64,000 bases of DNA from Buchnera aphidicola (Takecallis arundicolens) (GCF_964058945.1 NZ_OZ060369.1:1-64000); one strand, 5' to 3'. Shown: positions 26,940 to 39,240, counted from the first letter of the stretch. Numbers and translations: made by a program. The notes: a model not told the origin generated them from the letters alone.

Positions 26940-26969
26940 TATACTTTTAAAATAAGGTATAAAAGTATA
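26940..26969. repeat. 10-bp inverted repeat between divergent purH and yqhA
   Basis: Perfect arms TATACTTTTA (26940-26949) and TAAAAGTATA (26960-26969) with a 10-base loop. It lies 24 bp upstream of the purH start, in the leader or promoter region. It does not fit the PurR operator. It may be chance in AT-rich DNA. Confidence 0.5.
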
Positions 26970-27114
26970 TTTTTTAAAAAAATGGTTTTTGATATTTATG
27001 AACTGATTTTTAACGTCATGTAATATTTAATTTTTTAAAAACGTACATTATATATATATGATATTATTCTACAATATTCATTCAAAACATATTAAATATA
27101 TAAGGAGTGGAGGC

Positions 27115-27624
27115 ATGGAAGAGAAAATTGAGAGAATGATATATGCTTCTCGTTGGTTAATGTTTCCAGTTTATGTTGGATTATCGTTTGGTTTTATTTT
27201 GTTAACATTAAAGTTTTTTCAACAAGTAATCTCTGTTATACCAGAAATTTTAATTATGTCAGAATCAGGTTTGGTATTGATTGTATTATCATTAATTGAT
27301 ATTTCTTTAGTTGGTGGATTATTAGTCATGGTTATGTTTTCAGGATATGAAAATTTTATTTCTAAGATGGATATTCATGATAGTACAAAACGATTAAGTT
27401 GGATGGGTACTATGGATGTTAATTCTATTAAAAATAAAGTAGCATCTTCAATAGTAGCGATTTCTTCTGTTCATTTATTACGATTATTTATGGAAGCAGA
27501 AAAAATATTAGATGATAAAATTATGTGGTGTGTAATTATTCATTTAACATTTGTGCTTTCAGCATTTGGTATGTCATATATTGATAAAATGACTAAAAAA
27601 AAAATGTTTCTTAACAAGATGTAG
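27115..27624 (+). CDS. yqhA: UPF0114 family inner-membrane protein YqhA
   Basis: A conserved membrane protein of unknown function. The 169 residues align over nearly all their length with E. coli YqhA: the start region [42 protein letters not shown], and [21 protein letters not shown]. Three to four hydrophobic helices are visible. ATG 27115 follows AAGGAGTGGAGG; an ORF extension to 27058 has no homology. Its retention in such a reduced genome suggests a useful role, but the sequence does not show which. Confidence 0.9.
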   Translation: MEEKIERMIYASRWLMFPVYVGLSFGFILLTLKFFQQVISVIPEILIMSESGLVLIVLSLIDISLVGGLLVMVMFSGYENFISKMDIHDSTKRLSWMGTMDVNSIKNKVASSIVAISSVHLLRLFMEAEKILDDKIMWCVIIHLTFVLSAFGMSYIDKMTKKKMFLNKM

Positions 27625-27672
27625 TATACATCCAAAAATTAATATATGTATATATTTTTATTCAACACAATA

Positions 27673-27708
27673 TTGTGATAGCCATGTATTTAAAATCGGT
27701 TATCACAA
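27673..27708. terminator. hairpin between convergent yqhA and rpoC
   Basis: An 11-bp stem with one G-T pair, 27673-27683 (starts TTGTGATA) with 27698-27708, loop of 14. It lies between two convergent stops and may act for both. T-runs are weak on either side. Confidence 0.55.
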
Positions 27709-27741
27709 ATTATAGTATTATTTTATATTTATTACTATGCA

Positions 27742-30700
27742 TCATATAATTTTATTTTTTATTTTTTTATTTTTTTGTTTTTTTTTTTTTTTAATACGAT
27801 TAATATGATAAATATATCCTGTACCTGCTGGAATTAATCTACCAACAATAACATTTTCTTTTAGCCCCCTTAAGTTATCTCTTCTACCTGATACTGCTGC
27901 TTCAGTTAATACACGTGTTGTTTCTTGAAATGAAGCTGCAGATATAAAGGATTCTGTTGCTAAAGAAGCTTTAGTAATACCTAATAAATTTCTTGAAAAG
28001 GTAGCAGGTTTTTGATACATACTTTGTAATTTACTATTTTGTATTTTAATACGTGAATATTCTACTTGTTCACCATTTAAAAATTTAGATTGCCCAACAT
28101 CAGTAATTGTAACTTTTCTTAGCATTTGTTTAATAATAACTTCAATATGTTTGTCATTAATTCTTACACCTTGTAATCTGTATACTGCCTGTACTTCATT
28201 AACAATGTATTTTGTTAGATGTTTTACACCTTTTAAACGTAAAATATCATGTGGAGATTCAATTCCATCAGAGATAATATCTCCTTTTTTTATTTTTTCT
28301 CCTTCAAATACATTGACTGGTCTCCATTTTGGAATCATAACTTCATATATTTGTTCATTTTTATTATATGGAGTAATTATTAATCGAATTTTACCTTTTG
28401 TTTCTTTACCAAACGATATTAATCCGTCTATTTCTGATAGGATTGCTAAATCTTTACCATATCTTGCTTCAAATAAGTCAGCAACTCTTGGTAATCCACC
28501 TGTAATATCTTTAGTTCCTCCGGTTGCTTGTGGAATTCTTGCAATAATATCTCCTGGATGTACTGTGCTTTTATCACTTAACTGTATTAATGCTTTTCCC
28601 GGTAAAAAATATTGAGCTGGTACTCCCCCAGAGATTAAAATATCTGTTCCATCTGGTTTTGTAATTTTTACTGTAGGTCGTAATTCTTTTCCTATATTTG
28701 TACGTTCTGGCGTATCTAATATTACTATAGCAGATAATCCAGTTAGTTCATCTGTTTGTTTCACAATACTTTGTCCTTCAATCATATCTATAAATTTTAT
28801 ATATCCTGCAACTTCAGTAACGATTGGTATAGTATGTGGGTCCCACGTAGCTAATGTTTCTCCAATATCTACTGTTTCTCCATGTCCTTTTTCTAGAGTA
28901 GCTCCATATGGTATTTTATATCGTTCCTTAATTTTTCCCATAAAATCTAATATATGTAATTCAACTTTTTTATCAACAATAACAGTTTTTCCATAGAAAT
29001 TTAGTACTGTTTTAGCATTATTTAAATTAATTGTACCTTTATTTTTTACTTCAATACGTGATTCTGTAACAGATCTAGAAGCCGCTCCTCCGATATGGAA
29101 TGTTCGCATGGTTAATTGTGTACCTGGTTCACCAATAGATTGTGCTGCTATTACACCAATTGCTTCACCAGTTTTTACTAATTCACCTCTTGCTAAATCA
29201 TATCCATAACAACATGCACAAACACCAAAGTTAGTTTCGCAATGTACAACTGATCGCACTGTTATTACATCGATGTCGTATTTATCTAATATATCACAGT
29301 GATAATCACTGAGTAGTGTATTTTTTGAGATTAATATCTCATTTGAATTGGGATGTAGAATACTTGTTGTTGTTACACGTCCTAATACTCTTTCTCGTAG
29401 TGGTTCTTTAACTTCACTTCCTTCAATTATAGGATATAATTTAATACCTTTACTAGTTCCACAATCATATTCTGTTATTACTAAATCTTGTGCAACATCT
29501 ACTAATCTACGTGTTAAATAACCAGAGTTAGCAGTTTTTAATGCAGTATCTGCTAAACCTTTTCTTGCTCCATGTGTTGAAATGAAATATTGTAATACAT
29601 TTAATCCTTCTCTAAAATTTGCTGTAATTGGTGTTTCAATAATTGATCCATCAGGTTTAGCCATCAAACCTCGCATACCTGCTAATTGTCGAATTTGTGC
29701 TGCAGAGCCTCTTGATCCAGAATCAGCCATCATAAAAATATTATTAAAAGATTTTCGTTGTATATTTTTATCTTTTACATCTGCGTCATGTGCTATAGAT
29801 AAGTTTTTCATCATTGCTTGTGATATTTTTTCATTAGAAGTAGACCATATATCAATAATTTTATTATATTTTTCCCCTGCTGTTACTAAACCGGATTGGA
29901 ATTGTTCTTGTATTTCTAATACTTCATGTGTTGCTGTTTCAATAATACCCTCTTTTTCTTGTGGTATAACCATATCATCAATACCAACTGAAATACCTGA
30001 TAATGTAGAATATTTAAATCCAGTATACATAATTTGATCTGCAAATAGAACTGTTTTTTTTAATCCTAAAGTTTTTGAACATAATGTTAATAAATATGAA
30101 ATAGATTGTTTATTTAAAGTTTTATTTAATAAACTAAATGGTAATCCTTTTGGAAAGATCTGCCATAAAATTGCTCTTCCAACACTGGTACGGATAATAT
30201 TTGATTTTTTGATAAATGTATTTATTTTCGTTTTAGTATATTCGATAATTTTTACATTTATTATTGCATGTAAATCAATTGCTCCCATTTGGTATACTTT
30301 TTCTACTTCGCGTACATCTTTAAATAAACATCCTTCTCCTTTACTTTGTTTTTTTTGTCTAGTCATATAATACAATCCCAAAACAACGTCTTGAGATGGA
30401 ATAATTACAGGTTCACCATTTGCTGGTGAAAGAATATTTTTTGTTGACATCATTAATGACTGTGCTTCAAGTTGTGATTCTTGAGTTAAAGGTATATGTA
30501 CAGCCATTTGATCGCCATCGAAATCTGCATTATATGCAGCACATACTAATGGGTGTAATTGTATAGATTTTCCTTCTATTAAGATTGGATTAAATGCTTG
30601 TATTCCTAATCTATGTAATGTTGGTGCACGATTTAATAAAATTGGATGTTTATTAATAATTTCATCTAGTACATCCCATATTATTGGGTCAGACAATTCA

Positions 30701-31902
30701 ACCATTCTTTTGGCGCTTTTTATAGTTGCTGCAAATCCTTTACTTTCTAATTTACCTAGAACAAATGGTTTAAATAATTCTAATGCCATTTTTTTTGGTA
30801 ATCCACATTGATTTAATTTTAAGTATGGTCCAACAGTAATTACAGAACGACCAGAATAATCTACTCTTTTTCCTAATAAGTTTTGTCGGAATCTACCTTG
30901 CTTTCCTTTTATCATATCTGCTAATGATTTTAATGGTCGTTTATTTGATCCTAAAATTGCTTTACCTCTTCTTCCATTATCAAGTAGTGCATCAACTGCT
31001 TCTTGTAACATTCTTTTTTCATTACGAATTATAATATCTGGAGCAAAAAGTTCTAATAATCTTTTTAAACGGTTATTTCTGTTTATTACACGTCTATATA
31101 AGTCATTTAAATCAGACGTTGCAAATCTTCCTCCATCTAGTGGAACTAATGGTCTTAAATCAGGTGGTAAAATTGGTAATACATTTAAAATCATCCACTC
31201 TGGTTTATTATTGGATAAAATAAATGATTCTATGATTTTAATTCTTTTAGTTAATTTTTTTTTCTTATTTTCTGCATATATATTTTGTAATTCATTATGT
31301 AGTTTTTCATGTTCTTCTGATAGATCAATATCTTTTAATAGTATTTGAATTGCTTCTGCTCCCATTTGAGCATCAAATTCATCTCCAAATTCTTCTACAG
31401 CATCTAAATATTGTTCTTCTGTTAGAATTTGTTTTCTTTCAAGATCCGTCATACCTTCTTCTATGATGATATAAGATTCAAAATATAGTACTCTTTCTAT
31501 ATCACGTAACGGTATATCTAATAGCAAGCTTATTTTTGACGGTAATGATTTCAAAAACCAGATATGAGATACTGGTGTGGCTAATTCAATATGCCCCATA
31601 CGTTCTCTACGTACACGTGTTTGAGTTACTTCTACACCGCATTTTTCACACATAATACCGCGGTGTTTAAGTCTTTTATATTTACCACATAAACACTCGT
31701 AATCTTTAATTGGTCCAAAGATTTTTGAACAAAATAATCCATCTCTTTCAGGTTTAAATGTACGATAATTAATAGTTTCTGGTTTTTTTACTTCTCCAAA
31801 TGACCAGGCACGAATTGTATTTGGAGAAGCAAGTTGAATTTTAATAGAATTAAAGTCTTCAATAGTATTATTATTTTTTATAAATTGTATTACGTCTTTC
31901 AC
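27742..31902 (-). CDS. rpoC: RNA polymerase subunit beta'
   Basis: Largest core polymerase subunit, 1386 residues (E. coli 1407). The N-terminal zinc site [20 protein letters not shown] is complete, as are the catalytic [12 protein letters not shown], the bridge-helix region and the second zinc site ([13 protein letters not shown]). The start is GTG at 31900-31902, as in E. coli, after CGGAG. The last residues after GYIYHINRI are a run of Lys, Asn and Ile in place of the E. coli tail; they are encoded partly by 15 consecutive T on the plus strand at 27778-27792. Downstream member of the rplKAJL-rpoBC operon. Confidence 0.98.
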   Translation of the reverse strand: MKDVIQFIKNNNTIEDFNSIKIQLASPNTIRAWSFGEVKKPETINYRTFKPERDGLFCSKIFGPIKDYECLCGKYKRLKHRGIMCEKCGVEVTQTRVRRERMGHIELATPVSHIWFLKSLPSKISLLLDIPLRDIERVLYFESYIIIEEGMTDLERKQILTEEQYLDAVEEFGDEFDAQMGAEAIQILLKDIDLSEEHEKLHNELQNIYAENKKKKLTKRIKIIESFILSNNKPEWMILNVLPILPPDLRPLVPLDGGRFATSDLNDLYRRVINRNNRLKRLLELFAPDIIIRNEKRMLQEAVDALLDNGRRGKAILGSNKRPLKSLADMIKGKQGRFRQNLLGKRVDYSGRSVITVGPYLKLNQCGLPKKMALELFKPFVLGKLESKGFAATIKSAKRMVELSDPIIWDVLDEIINKHPILLNRAPTLHRLGIQAFNPILIEGKSIQLHPLVCAAYNADFDGDQMAVHIPLTQESQLEAQSLMMSTKNILSPANGEPVIIPSQDVVLGLYYMTRQKKQSKGEGCLFKDVREVEKVYQMGAIDLHAIINVKIIEYTKTKINTFIKKSNIIRTSVGRAILWQIFPKGLPFSLLNKTLNKQSISYLLTLCSKTLGLKKTVLFADQIMYTGFKYSTLSGISVGIDDMVIPQEKEGIIETATHEVLEIQEQFQSGLVTAGEKYNKIIDIWSTSNEKISQAMMKNLSIAHDADVKDKNIQRKSFNNIFMMADSGSRGSAAQIRQLAGMRGLMAKPDGSIIETPITANFREGLNVLQYFISTHGARKGLADTALKTANSGYLTRRLVDVAQDLVITEYDCGTSKGIKLYPIIEGSEVKEPLRERVLGRVTTTSILHPNSNEILISKNTLLSDYHCDILDKYDIDVITVRSVVHCETNFGVCACCYGYDLARGELVKTGEAIGVIAAQSIGEPGTQLTMRTFHIGGAASRSVTESRIEVKNKGTINLNNAKTVLNFYGKTVIVDKKVELHILDFMGKIKERYKIPYGATLEKGHGETVDIGETLATWDPHTIPIVTEVAGYIKFIDMIEGQSIVKQTDELTGLSAIVILDTPERTNIGKELRPTVKITKPDGTDILISGGVPAQYFLPGKALIQLSDKSTVHPGDIIARIPQATGGTKDITGGLPRVADLFEARYGKDLAILSEIDGLISFGKETKGKIRLIITPYNKNEQIYEVMIPKWRPVNVFEGEKIKKGDIISDGIESPHDILRLKGVKHLTKYIVNEVQAVYRLQGVRINDKHIEVIIKQMLRKVTITDVGQSKFLNGEQVEYSRIKIQNSKLQSMYQKPATFSRNLLGITKASLATESFISAASFQETTRVLTEAAVSGRRDNLRGLKENVIVGRLIPAGTGYIYHINRIKKKKKQKNKKIKNKII

Positions 31903-31974
31903 AAAACACTCCGTTATTTTAAAATTTTTATTAAGTGATTTTAAAGATGATTGTGTGTTTATTATTGATGTTTT

Positions 31975-34900
31975 TTATTCGTCGTCAAGTTCAATGTTGA
32001 TACCTAAAGATCGAATTTCGCGTAATAATACATTGAATGATTCTGGCATACCCGGATTCATATGGTAACTACTTTTTACTATATTCTTATATATTTTTGT
32101 TCTACCTAAAACATCATCTGATTTTACAGTTAGCATTTCTTGTAAAGTGTATGCTGCTCCGTATGCTTCTAACGCCCATACTTCCATTTCTCCAAATCTT
32201 TGTCCACCAAATTGTGCTTTTCCACCTAGTGGTTGTTGGGTAATTAAACTATATGATCCTGTAGATCGTGCATGCATTTTATCATCTACTAGATGGTTTA
32301 ATTTAAGCATATACATGTATCCTACTGTAATCGGTCTGTCAAATTTATTACCGGTACGCCCATCAAATAAATTAATTTGACCAGATTTTGGTATACCTCC
32401 TAATTGTAATAATTCTTTAATTTCTTGTTCCTTTGCTCCGTCGAATACCGGTGTTGCAATTGGTAGTCCATTTTTATAATTTTCTGCTAATGTTAATATT
32501 TCAGAATCAGAAAAATTATCAAAATTAATTTTTTGTCTAATTTTATGACCTGTATTAAATGCTTTTTGTATAAATTGTCGGATATGTATAATGGATTTTT
32601 CTTGTTTTAACATGTTATCAATTTTGTTACCTATTCCTTTTGCTGCCATACCTAAATGTGTTTCTAATATTTGACCAATATTCATTCGTGATGGTACACC
32701 TAATGGATTAAGTACAATATCAACTGGTATTCCATATTTATCATATGGCATATCTTCAATTGGATTAATTTTTGATATTACTCCTTTATTTCCATGCCTT
32801 CCTGCAATTTTATCACCAGTTTGTATTTGTCTTTTTATTGCTAAATATATTTTAATTGTTTTTAATACTCCAGGTGCTAGATCATCACCTTGTATAATTT
32901 TCTTTTTTTTAAAATCTATTTTTTTTTCAAATTCTTTTTTACAAGAGTTATATTCATCAAGTATGCTATTAATTTGATTAAATATTTTTTGATCAGTAAT
33001 TTCAATTTTATTCCATATTTCTTGATTGATTTTATTTAATTTTTGTTCTGATATTCCATAGTTTATTAAAATATTTTTTATTCTTTCAAAGAAATAATAT
33101 TTAAATATTTTAAATTCTCTCGTTAATTCTTTTTGGATATTTTTAATTTGCATATTTTCGATTTCTAATGTTCTTTTATCTTTCTCTACTCCATTTCTTG
33201 TAAATATTTGTACATCTATTACTGTACCTGAAATTCCACTGGGTACTCTTAGTGATGAGTCTTTAACATCGGATGCTTTTTCTCCAAATATTGCTCGTAA
33301 TAGTTTTTCTTCTGGTGTTAATTGACTTTCATTTTTTGGTGTTACTTTTCCAACCAGAATATCACCTTCTGTTACTTCAGCTCCGATATATACAATACCT
33401 GATGCATCTAGTTTTGAAAGACAAGATTCACTAATACCTGGTATATCTGCACTAATTTCTTCAGGTCCTAATTTAGTATCACGAGCCATACAAGATAGTT
33501 CTTGAATGTGAATTGTGGTGAATTGATCTCGGTGTATAATTTTTTCTGAAATTAATATTGAATCTTCAAAGTTATATCCGTGCCATGACATAAATGCTAC
33601 TCGCATGTTTTGTCCTAAAGCTAGTTCACCTAAATCTGTTGCCGGGCCATCTGCTAAGACGTTTTTTTTGCTAATTTTATCACCTATTTTAATGCATGGT
33701 ACTTGATTAATACAAGTATTTTGATTGGATCGAGTATATTTAATTAGATTATAAATATCAATACCAGCTTCTTCTGGTGTGATATTATTTTCATCAACTT
33801 TTATAATAATTCTAGATGAATCAACGTATTTTACTATACCACTTCTTTTAGCGACAGCTGTAACGCCTGAGTCTACAGCAACGGATCGTTCTATTCCTGT
33901 TCCGACTAATGGTTTTTCTGCTCGCATAGTTGGAATCGCTTGTCTTTGCATATTAGCACCCATCAAAGCTCGATTAGCATCATCGTGTTCTAAAAAAGGT
34001 ATTAATGATGCTCCAACAGAAACTATTTGTTGCGCAGAAACATCCATGTAATTAATTTTTTTTCTATGAAAAAAACTTGATTCTCCTTGAAAACGACATG
34101 TAATTAAAGAATCTAATAATTGTCCTTTTGGTCCAATATTGGTATTTACTTGGGCAATAACATAATTATTTTCTTCTAAAGCTGATAAATAATGTATATT
34201 ATTTGTTACTACTCCATTATTGACTTTTCTATATGGAGTTTCTAAAAAACCATATGTATTAATTTTTGCATATAATGCTAAAGAATTAATTAATCCAATA
34301 TTTGGTCCTTCCGGAGTTTCAATTGGGCAAATTCGACCATAATGTGTTGGATGTACATCTCTTACTTCAAATCCAGCTCTTTCTCTTGTTAATCCACCAA
34401 TTCCAAGTGCTGAAATTCGTCTTTTATGTGTGATTTCAGAAAGAGGATTATTTTGATCCATGAATTGCGATAGTTGGCTTGATGTAAAAAATTCTTTGAC
34501 AACAGCTGAGATTGGTTTAGAGTTAATTATATCTTGAGGCATTAATGTATCTAAATCTCCTAAAGATAATCTATCTTTAATGGTTCTTTCCACTCGAATT
34601 AAACCAATGCGAAATTGATTTTCAATCATTTCTCCAATAGACCTAATACGCCTATTACCTAAATGATCAATATCATCAATTTTACCTTTTCCATCACGGA
34701 TGCTAATTAATTTACGAATTACATCAATAATATCTTGTTTACTTAGCACATTTCGTTTTGTTTTTTTGTTTTTACATACAGCGTTATCAAATTTCATCCT
34801 TCCAACGGAAGAAAGGTCGTATCGATCTTCTGAAAAAAATAAATTTGAAAATAAGTGTTCGGATGCTTCTTTAGTTGGCGGTTCTCCTGGTCGCATAATA

Positions 34901-36000
34901 CGATATATTTCTATTAGTGCACTTGTAGTATCAGATGCTGGATCCATTCTTAATGTTTTTGAAATATATGGTCCTCGATCACTACGATTGATAAAAATAG
35001 TTTCTATAGTATTAATTCGATATTTTTTTATTTTTTTTATGTGTTCGGCAGTTAATTTTGTATTAGCAGTAAAAATTATCTTTTTATTTTTTAAATCAAA
35101 ATGATCTTTGGAAAGAATTTGTCCTATTATATGTTCTATTGGTACAGGAGTTGATTTAATATTTTCTTTTTTTAACATTTTAATGTGTTGATTATTGATT
35201 TTTTCTCCTTTTTTTATATATACAATATTATTATGAATAATATTACATGATATTTTTTCATCTTTTAATTCGTCTGGGTTAAATTCTAAGTATATTTTGT
35301 TATTAATAAATCTATAAATCATCGTATCAAAAAATAAATTTAAAATTTCTGTAGTATTATACCCTAGAGCACGTAATATAATACTTACTGGAATTTTTTT
35401 ACGTCTATCAATACGTGCAAATAAATTATCTTTATGGTCAAATTCAAAATCTAACCAAGAACCTCGGTACGGTATAATTCGTGCATGATATAAAGTTTTT
35501 CCTGATGCATGTGTTTTTCCTTTATCGCTATCAAAAAATACGCCTGGACTCCGATGTAATTGAGATACAACAACTCTTTCAGTTCCATTAATAATAAATG
35601 TTCCATTATCTGTCATAACTGGTACTTCACCCATATATACTTCTTGTTCTTTTATATTTTTTATATTTTCATTTTTTCCATCTGGTTCATAAACTATTAA
35701 CCTTAATGTTACGCGTATTGAGATAGAATATGTTGTTCCTCTGATTTGACAATCTCTAGCATTAAATATTGGTTTTCCTAGGAAATAATCAACATATTGT
35801 AATTCTGCATTATGATTATAGCTTTTAATAGGGAAAATAGATTGAAAAACTGATTCTAAACCTTTTTGTTGTGTTTTATCTTTTTGAATAAATTTATTGT
35901 AAGAGTTTATTTGTACAGAAAGGAGATAGGGAATATCTAACACTGTTACATATTTTCCAAAATCTTTCCGAATGCGTTTTTTTTCGGTCTCAGAATACAC
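31975..36000 (-). CDS. rpoB: RNA polymerase subunit beta
   Basis: Second catalytic subunit of core polymerase; 1341 residues, one fewer than E. coli, with good alignment from [15 protein letters not shown] to [11 protein letters not shown]. The rifampicin pocket region ([22 protein letters not shown]) has the wild-type residues. The start is GTG at 35998-36000. The spacer to rpoC is 72 bases. The least conserved part is around residues 960-1040, where Lys/Ile drift is heavy. Confidence 0.98.
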   Translation of the reverse strand: MYSETEKKRIRKDFGKYVTVLDIPYLLSVQINSYNKFIQKDKTQQKGLESVFQSIFPIKSYNHNAELQYVDYFLGKPIFNARDCQIRGTTYSISIRVTLRLIVYEPDGKNENIKNIKEQEVYMGEVPVMTDNGTFIINGTERVVVSQLHRSPGVFFDSDKGKTHASGKTLYHARIIPYRGSWLDFEFDHKDNLFARIDRRKKIPVSIILRALGYNTTEILNLFFDTMIYRFINNKIYLEFNPDELKDEKISCNIIHNNIVYIKKGEKINNQHIKMLKKENIKSTPVPIEHIIGQILSKDHFDLKNKKIIFTANTKLTAEHIKKIKKYRINTIETIFINRSDRGPYISKTLRMDPASDTTSALIEIYRIMRPGEPPTKEASEHLFSNLFFSEDRYDLSSVGRMKFDNAVCKNKKTKRNVLSKQDIIDVIRKLISIRDGKGKIDDIDHLGNRRIRSIGEMIENQFRIGLIRVERTIKDRLSLGDLDTLMPQDIINSKPISAVVKEFFTSSQLSQFMDQNNPLSEITHKRRISALGIGGLTRERAGFEVRDVHPTHYGRICPIETPEGPNIGLINSLALYAKINTYGFLETPYRKVNNGVVTNNIHYLSALEENNYVIAQVNTNIGPKGQLLDSLITCRFQGESSFFHRKKINYMDVSAQQIVSVGASLIPFLEHDDANRALMGANMQRQAIPTMRAEKPLVGTGIERSVAVDSGVTAVAKRSGIVKYVDSSRIIIKVDENNITPEEAGIDIYNLIKYTRSNQNTCINQVPCIKIGDKISKKNVLADGPATDLGELALGQNMRVAFMSWHGYNFEDSILISEKIIHRDQFTTIHIQELSCMARDTKLGPEEISADIPGISESCLSKLDASGIVYIGAEVTEGDILVGKVTPKNESQLTPEEKLLRAIFGEKASDVKDSSLRVPSGISGTVIDVQIFTRNGVEKDKRTLEIENMQIKNIQKELTREFKIFKYYFFERIKNILINYGISEQKLNKINQEIWNKIEITDQKIFNQINSILDEYNSCKKEFEKKIDFKKKKIIQGDDLAPGVLKTIKIYLAIKRQIQTGDKIAGRHGNKGVISKINPIEDMPYDKYGIPVDIVLNPLGVPSRMNIGQILETHLGMAAKGIGNKIDNMLKQEKSIIHIRQFIQKAFNTGHKIRQKINFDNFSDSEILTLAENYKNGLPIATPVFDGAKEQEIKELLQLGGIPKSGQINLFDGRTGNKFDRPITVGYMYMLKLNHLVDDKMHARSTGSYSLITQQPLGGKAQFGGQRFGEMEVWALEAYGAAYTLQEMLTVKSDDVLGRTKIYKNIVKSSYHMNPGMPESFNVLLREIRSLGINIELDDE

Positions 36001-36194
36001 TATTACACGCCCAATCTTTTAGATAATGGATTTATATATATTAAAAATAATTTAATATATATAAAGTGGATTATAAATATTGTTACCTTAAATAACAATA
36101 CCGTGAAATTAATATTTATATATTCTTTTAATATACTATATTTTATAATATGTTTTTATTTTATAATAATATAATATATGAATACTATCTTGTA

Positions 36195-36219
36195 GCTGGT
36201 GATATGATTTTTCACCAGC
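36195..36219 (-). promoter_or_regulatory. hairpin between rplL and rpoB
   Basis: Stem GCTGGTGA (36195-36202) with TCACCAGC (36212-36219), unusually GC-rich for a spacer in this window. In E. coli the rplL-rpoB spacer holds a partial terminator and an RNase III processing hairpin. Position fits; no T-run follows on the minus strand, so processing or attenuation cannot be told apart. Confidence 0.55.
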
Positions 36220-36264
36220 ATATTATTTATAAATATATCTATAATTATTAAATATAATTTTAGA

Positions 36265-36633
36265 TTATTTAATTTCAATAGTAGCACCAGCTTTTTCTAA
36301 AGTATTTTTAAATGTTTCAGCATCTTTTTTATTTACTTTTTCTTTTAGTGTAGTTGGTGCTGATTCTACTAAATCTTTTGATTCTTTTAATCCTAAACTC
36401 ATGGTGCTACGAACAGCTTTAATAACTGCGATTTTATTATTACCAAAGGATTTTAGTAATACATCAAATTCTGTTTTTTCTTCTGGTTGTTCTAGTTTTT
36501 GATTTTGATTTTGTGTAACAACTGGAATAGAAGATACACCAAATTTTTTTTCCATAGTAGAAACAAGATCAACAATTTCGATAACAGACATTGTTGATAT
36601 TGCTTCTATGATTTGTTCTTTTGTAATAGCCAT
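36265..36633 (-). CDS. rplL: 50S ribosomal protein L7/L12
   Basis: Stalk protein that recruits translation factors. 122 residues: N-terminal dimerisation part ([20 protein letters not shown]), a hinge region that has lost the usual Ala-rich character and become Gln/Asn/Glu-rich, and the factor-binding C-terminal domain with [24 protein letters not shown]. Followed by a 264-bp spacer before rpoB. Confidence 0.97.
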   Translation of the reverse strand: MAITKEQIIEAISTMSVIEIVDLVSTMEKKFGVSSIPVVTQNQNQKLEQPEEKTEFDVLLKSFGNNKIAVIKAVRSTMSLGLKESKDLVESAPTTLKEKVNKKDAETFKNTLEKAGATIEIK

Positions 36634-36699
36634 TATTAAAGATTCCTAACAACAATAAAAATTAATTTTATTTAATGTTTTAGTTTACTACAGTAGTAT

Positions 36700-37200
36700 T
36701 TATTTTGATATTATTTTCTTTTTTTTAATTTCTAATAATGTAGAAAATAATTGTCCTATCGTTGCAGTTTTTATGGTTATTATAAAGTGTGTTATTGCTT
36801 CTGTAAAACTTGGTAAATTTGCTAAAGTATGAATTTCTGTTTGCGATAATATTTTATCATGCATAGCAGCGGTGACAATTTTAAAACTCTGATTTTCTTG
36901 AGAAAATTTTTTAAATATTTTTGCTACACTACCGGGATTCTCCAATGAAAATCCAATTAGAGTTGATCCATGAATTTTTGTATTTAAACATTTTAGTTTT
37001 GTTTTTTTTAAAGCGATTTTTAATAATGTGTGTTTCACAACATATAAAAATACATTTTCTGTACGACCAGTCTTTCTGAGTGTGGTAATTTTTTTTGCTG
37101 GAATATTTTTTATTGTTGCAATGACTGCAGATAATGCTTTTTTTGCTATTGTATTAATTTTCATAACAATACTTTTTTTTGTTTCTAAATTTAACGCCAT
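36700..37200 (-). CDS. rplJ: 50S ribosomal protein L10
   Basis: Base of the L7/L12 stalk on 23S rRNA. It starts MALNLETKKSIV like E. coli MALNLQDKQAIV; 166 residues, normal length. The C-terminal helix that holds L7/L12 dimers is present but very Lys/Ile-rich. In E. coli L10 represses its own mRNA leader; the 74-base gap to rplA is short for such a leader and I see no clear structure. Confidence 0.95.
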   Translation of the reverse strand: MALNLETKKSIVMKINTIAKKALSAVIATIKNIPAKKITTLRKTGRTENVFLYVVKHTLLKIALKKTKLKCLNTKIHGSTLIGFSLENPGSVAKIFKKFSQENQSFKIVTAAMHDKILSQTEIHTLANLPSFTEAITHFIITIKTATIGQLFSTLLEIKKKKIISK

Positions 37201-37274
37201 GTATTTTCTGTTTCCTTAATGTATTTTATAAAAATATGTATTTTATCAATTTTGATCTTAAAATTTTTTATTTT

Positions 37275-37967
37275 TTATATTACACTATTTAAATCAATGA
37301 TAATACCACATCCCATAGTGGATGATAGAATTAATTTTTTAATAAAATTTCCTTTAGAATTTTTTGGTTTTAATTTTTTTATTTCAGTTATTAATGTTTT
37401 TAGATTGTCATATATTTGGTCATCTGTAAAATTTATTTTTCCAATTGTAGTATGTATAATTCCATTTTTATCATTTTTATATCTTATATTTCCTTTTTTT
37501 GCATTTTTTACTGCTGTTTTGATATCTTCTGTAATCGTTCCTGTTTTTATGTTTGGCATTAGCCCTCTTGGTCCTAGAATTGGACCTAATGTACTTACAA
37601 TATGCATGGTATCAGGAGAAGCAATAATAACATCAAAACTATTTTTTTTGTTTTTTAATATTGAGACAATATCTAATGATCCAGCTATATCTGCTCCATA
37701 TTGTTTAGCTATTTCTATATTTTTACCTTGCGTAAAAACAGCAATTTTAATTTTTTTACCTAAACCATGTGGTAAAATTGTTGCACCTCTGATTGTTTGT
37801 TCAGTTTTTTTTGGATCGATTCCTAAATTCATGGATACATCAATACTTTCAACAAAATTATTTGTTTGATATTTTTTTAGTATTTTAATAGCTTTTTTTA
37901 TATTATATTCTTGATTTAGATTAATTTTTTTTATTAAAATTTGTTTTCTTTTTGTAATTTTAATCAT
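37275..37967 (-). CDS. rplA: 50S ribosomal protein L1
   Basis: L1-stalk protein, which in E. coli also represses the rplKA mRNA. 230 residues, near the E. coli length (234). The conserved elements VESIDVSMNLGIDPKKTEQTIRG in part, GTILPHGLGKK-like segment, and ILGPRGLMPNIKTGT are present. Its ATG directly abuts the rplK stop with no spacer, implying translational coupling. Confidence 0.97.
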   Translation of the reverse strand: MIKITKRKQILIKKINLNQEYNIKKAIKILKKYQTNNFVESIDVSMNLGIDPKKTEQTIRGATILPHGLGKKIKIAVFTQGKNIEIAKQYGADIAGSLDIVSILKNKKNSFDVIIASPDTMHIVSTLGPILGPRGLMPNIKTGTITEDIKTAVKNAKKGNIRYKNDKNGIIHTTIGKINFTDDQIYDNLKTLITEIKKLKPKNSKGNFIKKLILSSTMGCGIIIDLNSVI

Positions 37968-38396
37968 TTAGTCCTCAATTGTTAAACCCATAGATTTTGC
38001 TGTGCCTTGAATAGAATTTTTTATTTTATCAAGATTAGCACCTGTCATATCTGAAAGTTTAATTTCTGCTATTTCTTGCATTTGTTGTTGTGTAATTTTA
38101 CCTACTTGTTCTATTTTAGGTTTTTTAGAACCTTTTTCGATTTTAGAATATTTTTTTAATAAAAAAGAAGCTGGAGGAGTTTTTATAATAAATGTAAATG
38201 ATCGATCAGTGTATACTGTAATTATTACAGGGATTGGCATATTTTTTTCTAAATCTTTAGTTTTTTCATTAAATTTTTTACAAAATTCCATAATATTTAC
38301 TCCTTTTTGTCCTAGAGCGGGTCCAATTGGAGGACTAGGATTTGCCATTCCAGCAGGAATCTGTAATTTTATATACGATTGGATTTTTTTTGCCAT
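37968..38396 (-). CDS. rplK: 50S ribosomal protein L11
   Basis: GTPase-centre protein binding the 1070 region of 23S rRNA. 142 residues, same as E. coli. The N-terminal proline-rich [33 protein letters not shown] region is intact in order, and the C-terminal RNA-binding domain ends with [12 protein letters not shown]. Directly followed by rplA; 57 bases after nusG. Confidence 0.98.
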   Translation of the reverse strand: MAKKIQSYIKLQIPAGMANPSPPIGPALGQKGVNIMEFCKKFNEKTKDLEKNMPIPVIITVYTDRSFTFIIKTPPASFLLKKYSKIEKGSKKPKIEQVGKITQQQMQEIAEIKLSDMTGANLDKIKNSIQGTAKSMGLTIED

Positions 38397-38453
38397 ATTT
38401 TCTCTTTATATAAAGATATTTGTGTATTAATATAAGTATATTATTATATATTT

Positions 38454-39002
38454 TTATGTATTTTTTTCAACTTGACTAAAGTTTAATTCTACTGGTGTAG
38501 ATCTTCCAAATATTGATACAGAAACTGTTAATCGGTTTTTTCCATAATCTACATTTTCTACAACACCTGGAAATCCTATAAATGGTCCGTTTTTTACTCG
38601 TATTTTTTCGCCTGGTGTGTATATAATCTTTGGTCTTGGTTGATCACCTAATTCTAATAATCGGCGATTAATTTTTTCAATTTCAATATCATCAATAGGT
38701 GCAGGTTGATTTGATGATCGTCCTATAAATCCAATAATTTTTGGTACGCTTTTTATAAGTGCCCAACTTTTTTCATTTAAGTGCATATTAATTAAAATAT
38801 AACCTGGAAAAAATTTAATTTCACTTTTTTTTTTTTTTCCGGATTTCATTTCTACTACTTGTTCTCCCGGTACCATTATTTTACCGAATAGGTTTTTTTC
38901 TTTACTAGATCCAATTTGTTCTTTTATTTTTTGAACGACATGGTTTTCTAGACCTGAAAAAGTTTGTAAAATATACCAACTTTTTTTTGTATTATTATAC
39001 AT
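38454..39002 (-). CDS. nusG: transcription termination/antitermination factor NusG
   Basis: Processivity factor binding polymerase and linking it to the ribosome or Rho. The NGN domain begins KKSWYILQTFSGLENHV; the KOW domain is near YTPGEKIRVKNGPFIGFPGVVE in pieces. 182 residues, as in E. coli (181). A 14-base T run on the plus strand at 38825-38838 encodes the GKKKKS segment. The ATG lies one base after the secE stop. Confidence 0.96.
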   Translation of the reverse strand: MYNNTKKSWYILQTFSGLENHVVQKIKEQIGSSKEKNLFGKIMVPGEQVVEMKSGKKKKSEIKFFPGYILINMHLNEKSWALIKSVPKIIGFIGRSSNQPAPIDDIEIEKINRRLLELGDQPRPKIIYTPGEKIRVKNGPFIGFPGVVENVDYGKNRLTVSVSIFGRSTPVELNFSQVEKNT

Positions 39003-39003
39003 T

Positions 39004-39192
39004 TTAAAACCGTAGTGTCATAATGGATGATATTATGAGAAATAAAGTTTTATCCATAATACATAAAATTAAAGATAATAGTATACTGGTAATCAATATA
39101 GTAAATGTTGTTTTTATAGTTGCATCCATTGTTGGCCAACATATATTATTTATTTCTTGTTTTAATATTTTTATGAAATGAATTATTTTCAT
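39004..39192 (-). CDS. secE: preprotein translocase subunit SecE, minimal form
   Basis: SecE clamps SecY in the inner-membrane Sec channel. The 62 residues contain the amphipathic helix with the conserved KILKQEINNICWPTMDATIKTT region and one membrane helix (about residues 30-55). E. coli SecE has 127 residues and three membrane helices; only the essential third one is kept here, as in Gram-positive SecE. An in-frame TAA two codons upstream of the ATG shows the protein is really short. It stands before nusG as in E. coli. Confidence 0.9.
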   Translation of the reverse strand: MKIIHFIKILKQEINNICWPTMDATIKTTFTILITSILLSLILCIMDKTLFLIISSIMTLRF

Positions 39193-39240
39193 ATTTTAAT
39201 TTTAATTTTTTAATGTGTTAATTATATTATTTTTATAATA

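Noticed and set aside
28151-28615. 154-codon frame opposite rpoC, and similar frames at 29582-30037, 33779-34051 and 34700-35104
   Set aside because: Antisense shadows of well-conserved rpoC and rpoB with no homology, binding site or spacing of real genes.
37201-37274. L10 leader for autoregulation
   Set aside because: Only 74 AT-rich bases with no convincing structure.
37219-37869. 216-codon hydrophobic frame opposite rplA
   Set aside because: It is the antisense of rplA; its hydrophobic character comes from Lys/Asn codons read backwards as Phe/Ile.
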